Source of the DNA: UBA969 sp041694635
Lineage (GTDB): Bacteria > Planctomycetota > Planctomycetia > Gemmatales > Gemmataceae
Length of the DNA stretch: 64,000 nucleotides
NCBI GenBank assembly: GCA_041694635.1
Contig: JBDNHI010000014.1
Coordinates: 62,001-126,000, forward strand
Direction: 5' to 3'
Positions 25,206 to 34,026 of the stretch are shown here, in pieces. Within the stretch, counting starts at the first letter, position 1. Each line of letters starts with the position of its first letter. The notes under the pieces were generated by a model. It was given only the letters and a program-made list of their open reading frames with translations, had not been told where the DNA came from and made no database searches. Made by a program: the position numbers and the translations under genes.

Positions 25206-25256
25206 CGACCCCAAATTGATAACAGGGGCGGTGGGGATTCTTGTGTGTGTAATTCC
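25206..25256 (+). repeat. Hairpin repeat copy B with GT-rich tail
   Basis: This copy repeats the core of copy A with one loop change, but the outer stem is shortened (CATCG instead of CACCG). Its right part, 25229-25254, matches 24 of 26 bases of an inverted copy at 27552-27577 (hand count). The pair therefore brackets the GC-rich island like terminal inverted repeats. Confidence 0.75.
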
Positions 25257-25319
25257 TTATTCTCCCTCGAGTTATTGAAAACTCAAAGGCTAACAGACCC
25301 CGCAAGAAGAGTTTTCACC

Positions 25320-25382
25320 GAACGGTTACCGTTCAGCCGCAACGCGGCGGCAAGTTGTAGCCAAGGCGTGAGCCTATGGTTT
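25320..25382. repeat. Cluster of short palindromes at the edge of the GC-rich island
   Basis: Three adjacent hairpins are visible: GAACGGTTACCGTTC (25320-25334), GCCGCAACGCGGC, and AGCCAAGGCGTGAGCCTATGG (25359-25379). The last resembles GTGA-loop palindromic repeats that I recall as abundant in planctomycete genomes. No gene is seen between 25257 and 25475. Confidence 0.4.
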
Positions 25383-25475
25383 CGAGACGGCATCTTGCTT
25401 TTGAGTCCTGACGGGACGACACGGGGCGGCGAGGTTGCCAGAGTTGCGTGGCGCATTCTGATCTGCCGATGCCAT

Positions 25476-26951
25476 TCATTGCAACACCTCCCAGCGCCCG
25501 CCTTTGGTCGGACCAATTCTGCCGATGATTTCTTCTGCCTTTAGTTTTTGAAGTAACCGTTCCATCGTTCTCTCCGGTTTCTTCAGAGCCTTGGCGAGTT
25601 CTGGAATGGTAATGGCCGGATTTTCTCGAATGAGTTCGAGGATTTTCCCTGCCACTTTCCCTGCCACTTTCCCCGCCACTTTCCCCGACATTACTCCCGC
25701 CACTTCTCCCGCCACTTTCTCCCGCCACTTTTCCCGCCACTTTCCCCGACATTTCTCCCGACATTTTCGTGGCCGGCACGCGCCAAATTGTCAGTGCAAA
25801 TCCATCGGAAATCGAGAACTCTGGCTCTTTCAATCCTGCATCGCGGCAGCGGCGAATCATGTCGCCAGTGCCAAGTCGCTCGATGTATTGCGTCAGGTAC
25901 AGCGGCTCGGCCAGTAGCGGGTTGTGCGGGACCGAGCCGTGAGGTTTTCGTAATCCGGCGAGCGTGAGGGAACTGGGCAGCCGGCCCGGGTTCCAAACTT
26001 CCAAGCGGTTGGCGAATAACATGACCTGCACGCTGCCATTGCTGGCGTAATCACGATGAGCGACCGGACGATCCCTTCCGCCACGACTTCTCGCGGGATT
26101 TCGTACGCCACGGGAGCCTGAGCACTCTTGGCACGGGTGCCCACATGCAGGGCCAACTTTGACATCACGAAATCGACAGCTTGGTCCACCACGCTGAAGA
26201 CCGTGCCCTTATAGACTTGATTAAGAGGGAATGGGTTTTGCGACCTCCGTGCCGTGGAAGTGAGCGCACTTGATTTCCGAACTCGGCAGAAACTGTTGCG
26301 GCGTTTTGCCGAACAGCAGAAGGGCCGAGTGCGTGGGGCTTCCTGCGCGGAGCAGATTGAGATGCGTCAGCAACTCTTCCGCAGTCGCAGATTCCTTCAA
26401 CGGGAAACCTCGCGCCGCACGGGCATCGCGGATGAATGTTTTCATGGCTTCGCGATTAAGATCCTTGAGCGTCGCGCCGGCACATGGAGCGGCATCAAAC
26501 GGACCGCTCCGGATCATCTGCTGCTCTTCCAAATAATCGACGAGTGACGCATACACGGACGGGATCAGCGTTCCTAGGTCATCGAACCAGCTCGGCGAAT
26601 CAGAGCCTGCATCTTCGGGTGCTTGGTCTTGTCGTTCGCACCTTTGACATAGATCTGTCGCGGCTTGTTCTGCGCGGTGGCGGCGTTGAATTCGCACTCC
26701 GTGGGAGACCGCCCCTTCGCATTCTCCCAGCCGTACTCGTTGGCAAACAGTCCAAGATACAGATCGCAGTCGGCGACTTCATCCAGATACACCTCTTCCG
26801 CGCGACGATCAGAAGCCGGCAAGTCCTCAAAGAGGAAGACCTCAAAGAACCGCCGGAGCAGCGGATCAGCGTGCAGGTAATCGCGCAGCGCCGCTCGTTC
26901 CTCGGCGAGTTCTTTTTGAACGCCGCTGATAAAGATGCGTTTGCGCTTCAT
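25476..26951 (-). pseudogene. Decayed DUF4062 / RecG-type ATPase-like DNA-binding protein
   Basis: Five fragments in different frames join into one protein. Residues at 26951-26574 form a DUF4062 domain (RKRIFISGVQKELAEERAAL). A second frame (26590-26221) gives LYASLVDYLEE-like and HLNLLRAGSPTHSALLLFG segments. A third starts after KPIPS, where one extra A before TCAAG breaks SYQVYKGTV. A fourth shift lies before HRDYASNGSVQVMLF (about 26055). A fifth lies inside a tandem GKVAG repeat at about 25720. The C-terminus ends with a winged-helix ILELIRENPAITIPELAKAL. Intact relatives are regulators or phage-defence-like proteins with AlbA and HATPase-like domains. GC content is far above that of the neighbours, so the gene was acquired and then decayed. 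Confidence 0.8.
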
Positions 26952-27464
26952 ACCAGTCTTATCCTTCCGGTTAAAAGTTCCTGCATCATACCTTGCTTGA
27001 CGGCGCGGGTCTTGGCCTGCCTCAACTCTATCTACTTCCGCTTGCTTATGCGGCTAGCTAACCGTTTGTGATTCTTCCTAACCAATTCGTGTACCAAAAT
27101 CTGCGCCACAAACCGATCGGCTCTGCATAATTTGCGCTTCTGGTTCCTTGTGAAATTTTTGGGTTCTAGAACTTATGGTTCTGCTTTGGTCTGATGCCGT
27201 GCTTCGGGCAACCGTGCGAGAAATACTTATTAAAACAGAAAGTTTACCTTCGCATCACCGAAGATCAAGTGCGAATTGCGGAAAACGCCGACTTTTCGCT
27301 GCTTTCGGGTGATGCCCGCCTCTAAGAAAATTGCGATCAGTCGCAGGTTAGTTGCCTTGTTGCCGTGCAAGTGAATGCGCAATATGACTTCGTTGCACTT
27401 GGTTTGGGTGAAGATATCAGGCATTGCCATTCACTAATCTCAAGGGAAAATGCGAAACACCCGC
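26952..27464. other. Gene-less right half of the GC-rich island
   Basis: There is no convincing gene here. A 66-codon minus-strand open frame at 27230-27430 has no ribosome binding site and no recognisable motif. Base composition falls from GC-rich near 26950 towards AT-rich by 27540, consistent with the right boundary of an insertion. Confidence 0.45.
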
Positions 27465-27505
27465 ACCGAATCCCCGCCGCCACTGTTATCGATTTGTGGT
27501 CGGTG
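27465..27505 (-). repeat. Hairpin repeat copy C (inverted, compensatory stem change)
   Basis: Read on the minus strand it matches copies A and B at about 32 of 37 positions. The inner stem CCCC/GGGG of A and B is CCAC/GTGG here, so both strands changed and pairing was kept. The bulged A is also kept. Confidence 0.75.
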
Positions 27506-27551
27506 AGCTTTGTTGTTTTCCTTTACTATCCTTCTATTTAATCACACACAT

Positions 27552-27577
27552 AAATACACAAACAAGAATCCCCACCG
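27552..27577 (-). repeat. Partial repeat copy D (inverted match to copy B tail)
   Basis: It matches 25229-25254 in inverted orientation with two mismatches in 26 bases. It lacks the hairpin half. Copies A/B and C/D bracket about 2.4 kb in opposite orientations. Confidence 0.7.
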
Positions 27578-27704
27578 AACCCTAGTTGGTTGGAATATAG
27601 AAGTTTGGGATAACGATCCCTTGCCTAAACACCTAATCTTGTTTGGTGTTGGCAAATAAAAGGGAGGCATTGGGTTCAACTAGTTAAGTCCTAGAAGAAA
27701 AAGA

Positions 27705-29222
27705 TTACAATTGAAAGCGCACGCCCTGTGCCAGGGGAAGTTCAGATCCGCCATTAATGGTACAGGTTTGTCTGCGCATATAATTTTTCCAAGAATCGCT
27801 GCCAGATTCACGGCCCCCGCCGGAATCTTTCTCGCCACCAAAAGCTCCGCCTATTTCTGCACCGGTGGTTCCTAAATTAACATTTGCTATGCCGCAATCG
27901 CTTCCTCTTGCGCTTAAAAAATATTCAGAATCAGATAAGCTTTCGGTAAAGATTGTTGAAGAAAGCCCCTGAGCAACGCCATTATTTAACGCAATGGCTT
28001 CTTCCAAATGTTTGAAGGTTTGTATGTAAAGGATAGGTGCAAAAGTTTCTTTCTGCATAACTTTCAAATTTTCAGGTGCAAGAATAAGGGTAGGCTCAAC
28101 AAAGCAGCCATTGCTTAGAATTTCGATACCACCATAAACGACATTAGCGCCTTGTTTTCTTGCTTCTATAACCGTAAGCATCATATTTTCAACCGCATTG
28201 GAAGAAATCAGAGGCCCCATTAATACCCCGTGTTCCCAAGGGTTACCAATGCGAATACTTTGGTAAGTTTTGATGAGCTGTTCGGTGAATTTTTTTTCGA
28301 TGGATTGATGCAAAAATAATCTTCGTAAAGAGGTGCAGCGCTGTCCAGTGGTGCCAATGGCGCTAAAAACGACTGCCTTAAGTGCCAGTTCTAGATTGGC
28401 ACTTGCACAAACAATTGCTGCATTGTTTCCACCTAACTCTAGTAAGCTTCTACCCAACCTTGCGCTTACCAAAGGCGCAAGATTTCTGCCCATTGTGCAA
28501 CTACCCGTGGCACTTAAAAGCGAAACCCTTGGGTCTTTTGCAAGGCACACTCCTGCCTCATTGCCTGCCCCCATACAAAGAGAAAACACTTTTTCGTTTC
28601 CTGAAGATTTCATTAGTAAATTTATCATATTATAGATAGCAATAGAAGTTAATGGCGTTTTGGCAGAGGGCTTCCAAACAGAAGAGTCGCCACACACCGC
28701 TGCAAGAATCGCATTCCAAGCCCAGACGGCGCCAGGAAAATTAAAGGCGGTGATGATGCCAATAATGCCAAGAGGATGCCATTGCTCTAAAAGTCGGTGC
28801 TGTGGTCTTTCGCTAGCAATAGTAAGGCCATAAAGTTGTCGAGAAAGGCCCGAAGCGAAGTCGCACATATCGATCATTTCTTGAACTTCGCCTTTTGCTT
28901 CGATTAAAATCTTTCCTGATTCTAAACAGATTAAAAGTGCAAGTTCAGCTTTATTTTCGCGCAGGATAATGCCTATGCGCCTGACGATATCGCCTCGTAA
29001 AGGGGCAGGAATATCGCGCCATTTTTTAAAGCCTTCCCCCGCATTTTCCAGCACTTTTTCATAATCTTGTATGGAAGCTGTAAGAACAGTTCCCAGTACC
29101 TTTCCGTTTGATGGGTTGACCGAATGGATTTCCTCACCCGAAGGTTTTGCGACCCATTCCCCTGCAAAAACGCCACTATGATTTGGGTGAATGTTGAATT
29201 TATCAAGCAGCTTTTGAAACAT
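27705..29222 (-). CDS. amaB: ALDH7-type aldehyde dehydrogenase (probable 2-aminoadipate-6-semialdehyde dehydrogenase)
   Basis: A 505-residue NAD-dependent aldehyde dehydrogenase. The ALDH7 signature region GIITAFNFPGAVWAWN is present. SLLELGGNNA carries the general-base Glu, and the catalytic Cys is in GTTGQRCTSLRR. The end NLGTTGAEIGGAFGGEKDSGGGRESGSDSWKNY is typical of ALDH7A1/AmaB, written here only in part as GGAFGGEKDSGGGRESGSD. The expected reaction is oxidation of L-2-aminoadipate 6-semialdehyde to 2-aminoadipate in lysine breakdown. It starts 3 bases after the aminotransferase stop, so it is translated from the same operon. The divergent HglS-type gene supports the lysine assignment. 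Confidence 0.88.
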   Translation of the reverse strand: MFQKLLDKFNIHPNHSGVFAGEWVAKPSGEEIHSVNPSNGKVLGTVLTASIQDYEKVLENAGEGFKKWRDIPAPLRGDIVRRIGIILRENKAELALLICLESGKILIEAKGEVQEMIDMCDFASGLSRQLYGLTIASERPQHRLLEQWHPLGIIGIITAFNFPGAVWAWNAILAAVCGDSSVWKPSAKTPLTSIAIYNMINLLMKSSGNEKVFSLCMGAGNEAGVCLAKDPRVSLLSATGSCTMGRNLAPLVSARLGRSLLELGGNNAAIVCASANLELALKAVVFSAIGTTGQRCTSLRRLFLHQSIEKKFTEQLIKTYQSIRIGNPWEHGVLMGPLISSNAVENMMLTVIEARKQGANVVYGGIEILSNGCFVEPTLILAPENLKVMQKETFAPILYIQTFKHLEEAIALNNGVAQGLSSTIFTESLSDSEYFLSARGSDCGIANVNLGTTGAEIGGAFGGEKDSGGGRESGSDSWKNYMRRQTCTINGGSELPLAQGVRFQL

Positions 29223-29225
29223 AGC

Positions 29226-30572
29226 TTAAACCTCGATTATTTCAGAAAGTATTTGATCTAAAATTTTTACCGCTACCATTGCATCTTGCTCCGTTATTAT
29301 TAAAGGCGGACAAAACCGGATTGCACTTTGACCACAGCCAAGAAGTAAAAGCCCCTTCTGAAAACACCTCTGGACAATTTCATCTCGCAAAAAAGTTGCT
29401 GGCTCTTGGGTGGTGCGATCTTTAACAAGGTCGATGGCTAACATTAAACCTTTGCCACGCACATCGCCAATAATACGATGTTTATCAGATAAGGAGTGTA
29501 ATAAATCGATAAGAAATTTTCCAACATTGGATGCATTCAGCATAAGCCCTTCTTCGAGTAAGGCAATGGTTTCAAGTGCAGCTGCGCAAGCAACGGGGTT
29601 GCCACCAAAAGTACTTGCGTGTGCCCCTTTTGGCCAACTCATCAATTCAGATCGTGCGATCATAGCCCCTAAAGGGAGCCCCGAAGCGATGCCCTTAGCC
29701 AAGCAAATGATATCTGGTTCGAGATTAAAATGCTCAGAGGCAAACATTTTGCCCGTACGGCCCATTCCCGATTGCACTTCATCTGCAATTATAAGAATGC
29801 CATACTTGCGCGCCAGCGTTTGAAGATCCCGGTGGAATTCGTTGGGTGGTACGATATAACCACCCTCTCCTTGAATAGGTTCAACCACAAAGGCTGCTAC
29901 ATCTTCAGGCGCAACGGTATGTCGGAATAATTGCTTTTCAATGCTATCAACACAAGCAATTCCACAAGAGCCAAAAGTTTTGTTCACCGGGCACCTATAA
30001 CAATTACCAAAATGAGTATGACTAACCCCTGGGATAAGTGGGTCAAAGCCTTTACGCTGGATGGATTTGCTAGCCGTAAGAGAAAGAGAACCCATAGTTC
30101 TACCGTGAAATCCCCCGAAGAATGAGATGATTTGTTTGCGTTTGGTATGGTAACGAGCAAGTTTGAAAGCGGCTTCGATCGATTCGGTTCCACTATTGGC
30201 GAAGAACACTTTTTTGGCTGATTTGCCTGGTGCAAGAGAGGCAAGTTTTTCGGCTAAGTCTGCTTGTGGCCCATAGTAAAAATCAGTCCCTGACATATGG
30301 ATCAGTTGTTCCGATTGCTTTCGTATTGCTTCGACGATTCTAGGGTGACAATGCCCCGTTGCACACACTGCAATTCCCGAGGTAAAATCGAGAAATCTGT
30401 TCCCATCTAGGTCTTCGATCATTGCCCCGTAGCCTCGCTTAACCACCAAGGGATAAAACCGAGTGTAAGAGGGTGAGGTGAATTGCTCATCTTTTGCAAT
30501 CATTTTTGCAGCAAGTGGCCCCGGTAACGATGTCTTTATTAAGGGGATTTGGTGTAGTTCTTGGTAAGTCAT
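29226..30572 (-). CDS. Class III PLP aminotransferase (probable lysine or omega-amino-acid aminotransferase)
   Basis: A 448-residue fold-type I aminotransferase. The phosphate-binding NSGTESIEAAFKLAR, GGFHGRTMGSLSLT, the cofactor Asp in LIIADEVQSGMGRTG and the Schiff-base Lys in CLAKGIASGLPLG are all visible. ASTFGGNPVACAAAL follows. The family includes ornithine, 4-aminobutyrate and lysine 6-aminotransferases, and motifs alone do not settle the substrate. Being in one operon with the ALDH7-type dehydrogenase and next to a 2-oxoadipate dioxygenase gene, it most likely removes the epsilon-amino group of lysine. It is divergent from the HglS gene over a 139-base promoter region. Confidence 0.87.
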   Translation of the reverse strand: MTYQELHQIPLIKTSLPGPLAAKMIAKDEQFTSPSYTRFYPLVVKRGYGAMIEDLDGNRFLDFTSGIAVCATGHCHPRIVEAIRKQSEQLIHMSGTDFYYGPQADLAEKLASLAPGKSAKKVFFANSGTESIEAAFKLARYHTKRKQIISFFGGFHGRTMGSLSLTASKSIQRKGFDPLIPGVSHTHFGNCYRCPVNKTFGSCGIACVDSIEKQLFRHTVAPEDVAAFVVEPIQGEGGYIVPPNEFHRDLQTLARKYGILIIADEVQSGMGRTGKMFASEHFNLEPDIICLAKGIASGLPLGAMIARSELMSWPKGAHASTFGGNPVACAAALETIALLEEGLMLNASNVGKFLIDLLHSLSDKHRIIGDVRGKGLMLAIDLVKDRTTQEPATFLRDEIVQRCFQKGLLLLGCGQSAIRFCPPLIITEQDAMVAVKILDQILSEIIEV

Positions 30573-30711
30573 TGTAGAATTTCCTTGAAAATACTATCTA
30601 AGGCAAGAATTGTCTGTTATATTCTACACCTTAAGTGCTTCTTCAAGCCTTCTTGGGCGTAAAATAATCAGGTATCCTTGCCAAACTCTCCATTTTTAAA
30701 GGAGTTTAATT

Positions 30712-31662
30712 ATGTCATTAATAATTTCTGGCCCTCATCATACGATTCATTCAAAAAATGCAGTGGAGCAATTTGCTTTGAATCTGTTTGACCGATTATG
30801 GGATAAATACAGGCAGCGGGTTAGCTATGTATCTGCCTATGAAAACCTGATTGAAAACGCAGGGGCATCTTTCTTTAACGATCACATTGCTTTTCGAACT
30901 TTTTCTTGGCAAAACCCTTTGCTCGGCATTTCTACCCTCTCGCGACTTTTTCAGGCCTTAGGTTATCGAGCAGCAGAATGCTATCATTTTGAAGATAAAC
31001 ATTTAAACGCTATTTACTTTCAGCATTGTAATCCTGAATTTCCGAAACTCTTTATCTCTGAGCTACGCACTTGGGAACTTAGCACAACCTCGAGAAAAAT
31101 TATTCATAGCGCTGTTAAAACACACCATACTAATTTGCCTGAATCTTTTCTTGTTGACCTCCATCATCTTGAGTCTAAGTCTGAATCTACCCGTGCTTCG
31201 CTTCTTGATGAAGCTTGCGATTTTATTCACGACCTTCCTTGGCATGTTGTTGAAAAAGCTGACTTACTCGAACTGAATAAGGAATCGCAATATGGCGCGT
31301 GGGTATTAGTACACGGCTACAATGTCAATCACTTCACCGCTTTAATTAACTCGCAAAAAGTTACGACTTTAAATAGCATTGAAAAAACTTCTTTTGCGCT
31401 TGAGAGTGTTGGTGTTCCGATGAAAAAGGAAATCGAAGGTGCCCCAGGAAGCAAACTTAGGCAAACCGCAACCGAGGCGGTTATTGTCGATGTTTCAATT
31501 CGAGAAGGAGGTAATATCACTTCTATACCGTGGACTTATGCGTATTTTGAGTTGGCTCAGCGCGATGTATTTAAGGATGGAGCGACTGGAAAATTAGTAC
31601 GCTATGAAGGGTTTTTAGGCCCCCAAGCTTCCAACCTTTTTGATATGACCAAGCTTCTTTAG
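30712..31662 (+). CDS. hglS: DUF1338 2-oxoadipate dioxygenase/decarboxylase (HglS-like)
   Basis: A 316-residue protein of the DUF1338 family, whose Pseudomonas member HglS converts 2-oxoadipate to D-2-hydroxyglutarate with Fe(II) and O2. The metal ligands known from HglS (two His and one Glu) are matched by His58 in DHIAFRTF, His207 in YNVNHFTAL and Glu280 in YAYFELAQRD. Arg62, four residues after the first His, matches the substrate-binding Arg. It begins behind a strong AAAGGAG site. It is divergent from the aminotransferase-ALDH7 pair, completing a lysine-to-hydroxyglutarate route. Substrate specificity is inferred. Confidence 0.88.
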   Translation: MSLIISGPHHTIHSKNAVEQFALNLFDRLWDKYRQRVSYVSAYENLIENAGASFFNDHIAFRTFSWQNPLLGISTLSRLFQALGYRAAECYHFEDKHLNAIYFQHCNPEFPKLFISELRTWELSTTSRKIIHSAVKTHHTNLPESFLVDLHHLESKSESTRASLLDEACDFIHDLPWHVVEKADLLELNKESQYGAWVLVHGYNVNHFTALINSQKVTTLNSIEKTSFALESVGVPMKKEIEGAPGSKLRQTATEAVIVDVSIREGGNITSIPWTYAYFELAQRDVFKDGATGKLVRYEGFLGPQASNLFDMTKLL

Positions 31663-31809
31663 CCCGCAAATAATTCCTATGCCATTGACCCCTTCAAGAT
31701 CGATGTGCTACATTTCTTTCCTGTTTTACTTCTTTTTAACTTTGTAATAACTCGAGCAAGAACATTTTTCTTGATCTGATTGTTTTTTTGCTTAATTGAA
31801 AGGGCATTG

Positions 31810-33312
31810 ATGGATCAATCAGATTCCTCTGATAAACAGAGGTGGGTGTTTCTTTTTGGCCTTTGGTTGTGCTTGCGTACTCTTATTTGGCTTGCCGCGG
31901 TGATTCTTACTCAGCCTAACGCCCCACTTGATTTGATTGAATGGTCATCTTGGAGCCATGTAATTGCTTTAGGTTATCCTAAGCACCCTCCCTTTCCCGC
32001 TTGGGTTGCAAGTGCATTTGCTTGGCTTTCGCCGGGCGATGTCTGGGGTATCTACCTTGCAGGATATTTATTTACTGCGGTAACTTTATTTGCATCTTGG
32101 AAACTTGCTTGCGAATTCCTGCCACCTCGTCATTCACTCTTAGCAGTAATTTGCCTCGATGGTTTAATCTTTATGACAGGCGACCCCTCGGAGTTCAGCA
32201 ATAATGTGGTATTGAATACAGCGTGGTCTTTGACGGTGCTATTTTTTGTATACGCAATAAGGGGTGGTAAAATCCGCTGGTGGTTAGCAATGGGGGCAGT
32301 CGTAGGCTTGGGGTTACTAAGTAAATACACCCTTGGTTTGTTAGTAGTAATTTTGGCAGGTTATGTGCTCTTTGATAAAAAAACTCGTTTGATTATAAAA
32401 ACTCCGGGGCCTTACCTTGCAGCAATCGTTGCATTAATTCTTTTTGCGCCACACGCTTATTGGCTGATTCAAAATGATTTTTCACCCTTGCGCTATGCTT
32501 CCGACCGTAGTGCATCACCTTACGGTTTAATTAGCCATCTTAGGCATCCCGCAGGTTTTATTCTCGATCAGTTTTTTATTATTGCACCTGTTCTCTTAGT
32601 GCTAGCAACCGCTGTTGGCAACCGCAGCACCAACTTTCAAATTTGTGAAGACCATAAGCTTTTAGACTGGGTTGTTATGGGACCGGTGGTAGTTTTGTTA
32701 ACACTTTCCTTTACAACGGGTTGCCAACTTCGTGATATTTGGGGCTCGCCATTATGGATTTTTCTTGGCACTTGGACCTTAGTTAAGTGGGGTTCTATTT
32801 CTAACAATCATTTGCGCTTATCAACTTACACTTGGGCTATGGTTGCTTTAGGAATGTTTTCATTTTGTATGGGAAGAAATCTTTTCCTCCCCTACCTTAC
32901 TCAACGACCTACCCGCATTCATTTTCCTGGCAAACTTTTAGCACAAGAAATCAACCAACGCTGGGCATATCACTGCAACAAGCCATTTGAAATTGTTGCG
33001 GGCGAAGCTTGGCGAGCAGGCAATGTTTCTGTTTATTCTACTCAACGACCTTTGCTCTATTCTTCGGGGTCGATGGGGTACTTTCTGTTTGATCCGCAGT
33101 TTTCTCCTTGGACAAGTGACCAAGATTTTTCTATACGAGGTGGGGTTATTGTTTGGGATGCCAATGAAATAGGCGATGAATTAACCCCAGAGGTGTTGCT
33201 GCGGTTTCCACAAGCAGTGGTTCAAGCTCCTATCTCACTGCCATTCCTAACGGGGGCCAAGGTTCGCCCCGAGCGAACTGGCCTAGCATTTATCTTTCCC
33301 AAATCACCCTAA
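31810..33312 (+). CDS. GT39-like polytopic membrane glycosyltransferase
   Basis: A 500-residue protein with about ten membrane helices and a short periplasmic C-terminal domain. The first extracellular loop has SHVIALGYPKHPPFPAW, which corresponds to the DHPP-type loop of ArnT/PMT lipid-linked sugar transferases, although the acidic residue is Lys here. The family (PF13231/PMT_2) transfers sugars from polyprenyl phosphate to lipids or proteins at the outer face of the inner membrane. ATG 31810 follows GAAAGGG by 6 bases; a TTG at 31780 is unlikely. It ends 11 bases before the convergent selenoprotein candidate. Confidence 0.75.
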   Translation: MDQSDSSDKQRWVFLFGLWLCLRTLIWLAAVILTQPNAPLDLIEWSSWSHVIALGYPKHPPFPAWVASAFAWLSPGDVWGIYLAGYLFTAVTLFASWKLACEFLPPRHSLLAVICLDGLIFMTGDPSEFSNNVVLNTAWSLTVLFFVYAIRGGKIRWWLAMGAVVGLGLLSKYTLGLLVVILAGYVLFDKKTRLIIKTPGPYLAAIVALILFAPHAYWLIQNDFSPLRYASDRSASPYGLISHLRHPAGFILDQFFIIAPVLLVLATAVGNRSTNFQICEDHKLLDWVVMGPVVVLLTLSFTTGCQLRDIWGSPLWIFLGTWTLVKWGSISNNHLRLSTYTWAMVALGMFSFCMGRNLFLPYLTQRPTRIHFPGKLLAQEINQRWAYHCNKPFEIVAGEAWRAGNVSVYSTQRPLLYSSGSMGYFLFDPQFSPWTSDQDFSIRGGVIVWDANEIGDELTPEVLLRFPQAVVQAPISLPFLTGAKVRPERTGLAFIFPKSP

Positions 33313-33323
33313 GTTTTAATTTC

Positions 33324-33671
33324 CTACTTGATCAGGCTGTAGGCTTCTTCATTAAACCCAACAAACAGCGTGTTGTTTACAAGGATTGTAGGAGCTCTAA
33401 GGTTACCAGTCGGCCCAAGTAAGATAGCTGCAAGTTCTTCTTCGGTTGGTTTGTCTTTTTTTAAATCGAGGGAGGTAATTTTACTCCCTTTTGCTGCGAT
33501 GATTTTGCTAGCTTTACTAACGATTGCAAGGGCTTCTTTTAAGCCTAATTTAGTTTTACTTGCATCGACTGTTTCTAGAATTGTATGGTCAAGTTGCTCA
33601 AGGAACCCCTGAGATTTTTTACAAGTGGTTCAGCCTTTACGCAGGTAAAACCAGTTGATTTTTAGTGCCAT
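33324..33671 (-). CDS. ArsC/Spx-like thioredoxin-fold protein, candidate selenoprotein (in-frame TGA at codon 14)
   Basis: Reading from ATG at 33671 gives MALKINWFYLRKG, then TGA (33630-33632), then TTCKKSQGFLEQLDHTI and an unbroken frame to TAG at 33324, 115 codons in all. The TGA takes the place of the first Cys of the CxxCK redox motif of the ArsC family (PF03960), giving U-T-T-C-K-K. The C-terminal LLGPTGNLRAPTILVNNTL has the conserved Arg-Ala-Pro segment with the cis-Pro of the thioredoxin fold. A SECIS-like hairpin starts 17 bases after the TGA. Cys/Sec substitution at this site is known for the family. The alternative is a simple nonsense mutation, but the rest of the frame shows no other damage. 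The TGA hides this gene from ordinary gene callers. Confidence 0.75.
33597..33613 (-). promoter_or_regulatory. Candidate bacterial SECIS element
   Basis: CTCAGGGGTTCCTTGAG can fold into six pairs with a GGTT apical loop and one bulged T on the 3' side. The loop begins 22 bases after the TGA, inside the 16-37-base window and with the loop G required by bacterial SECIS models. Confidence 0.5.
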
Positions 33672-33919
33672 CGGTTTTTCTCTCTTTTCCTTAAACAAAG
33701 CATAAACACACCAATATTTTAGCCGACTTGCGGTGCGTAAACAAGTAATGTGAAATGTTATTTTGCTAGCTTTGTTAAAGCGCTTATCTAATTAAGCTGC
33801 ACTTTTACCTTAAAAATTATAGAATAACACTAAGACAGCTTCTTTTTACTCGTATAAGAAATGGCTACTGTTGATAAAACATTATAAAACAGTGCATTTT
33901 AAGAAAAGGACGGTAAGTT

Positions 33920-33997
33920 ATGGCTAAGACTTTGAAACAAAAAACTCGACAAAAAAGAAGAAATATCAAGCGTAAAAGACAGCGTAACTTACGCTAG
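33920..33997 (+). CDS. 25-residue highly basic peptide of unknown function
   Basis: The peptide MAKTLKQKTRQKRRNIKRKR followed by QRNLR contains thirteen Lys/Arg. A good site AAGGACGG lies 5 bases upstream of the ATG, and an intrinsic terminator follows 30 bases after the stop. It is thus a stand-alone transcription unit. Composition and size resemble tiny ribosomal proteins such as bTHX or bS22, but there is no clear match. It may be an unrecognised ribosome- or nucleic-acid-binding peptide. Confidence 0.6.
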   Translation: MAKTLKQKTRQKRRNIKRKRQRNLR

Positions 33998-34026
33998 GCT
34001 TGCCTGCTTTGATTTTAAATTTATTG

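Noticed and set aside
25138..25256. Two 34-base repeats 63 bases apart look like a minimal CRISPR array
   Set aside because: Only two units, no cas genes, and a third diverged copy stands alone and inverted 2.2 kb away, which fits a dispersed hairpin repeat better.
25104..25544. 146-codon plus-strand open frame across the repeats
   Set aside because: It consists largely of translated repeat DNA and antisense of the pseudogene, with no ribosome binding site.
33370..33612. 80-codon plus-strand open frame
   Set aside because: It is antisense to the ArsC-like gene, which has clear family motifs.
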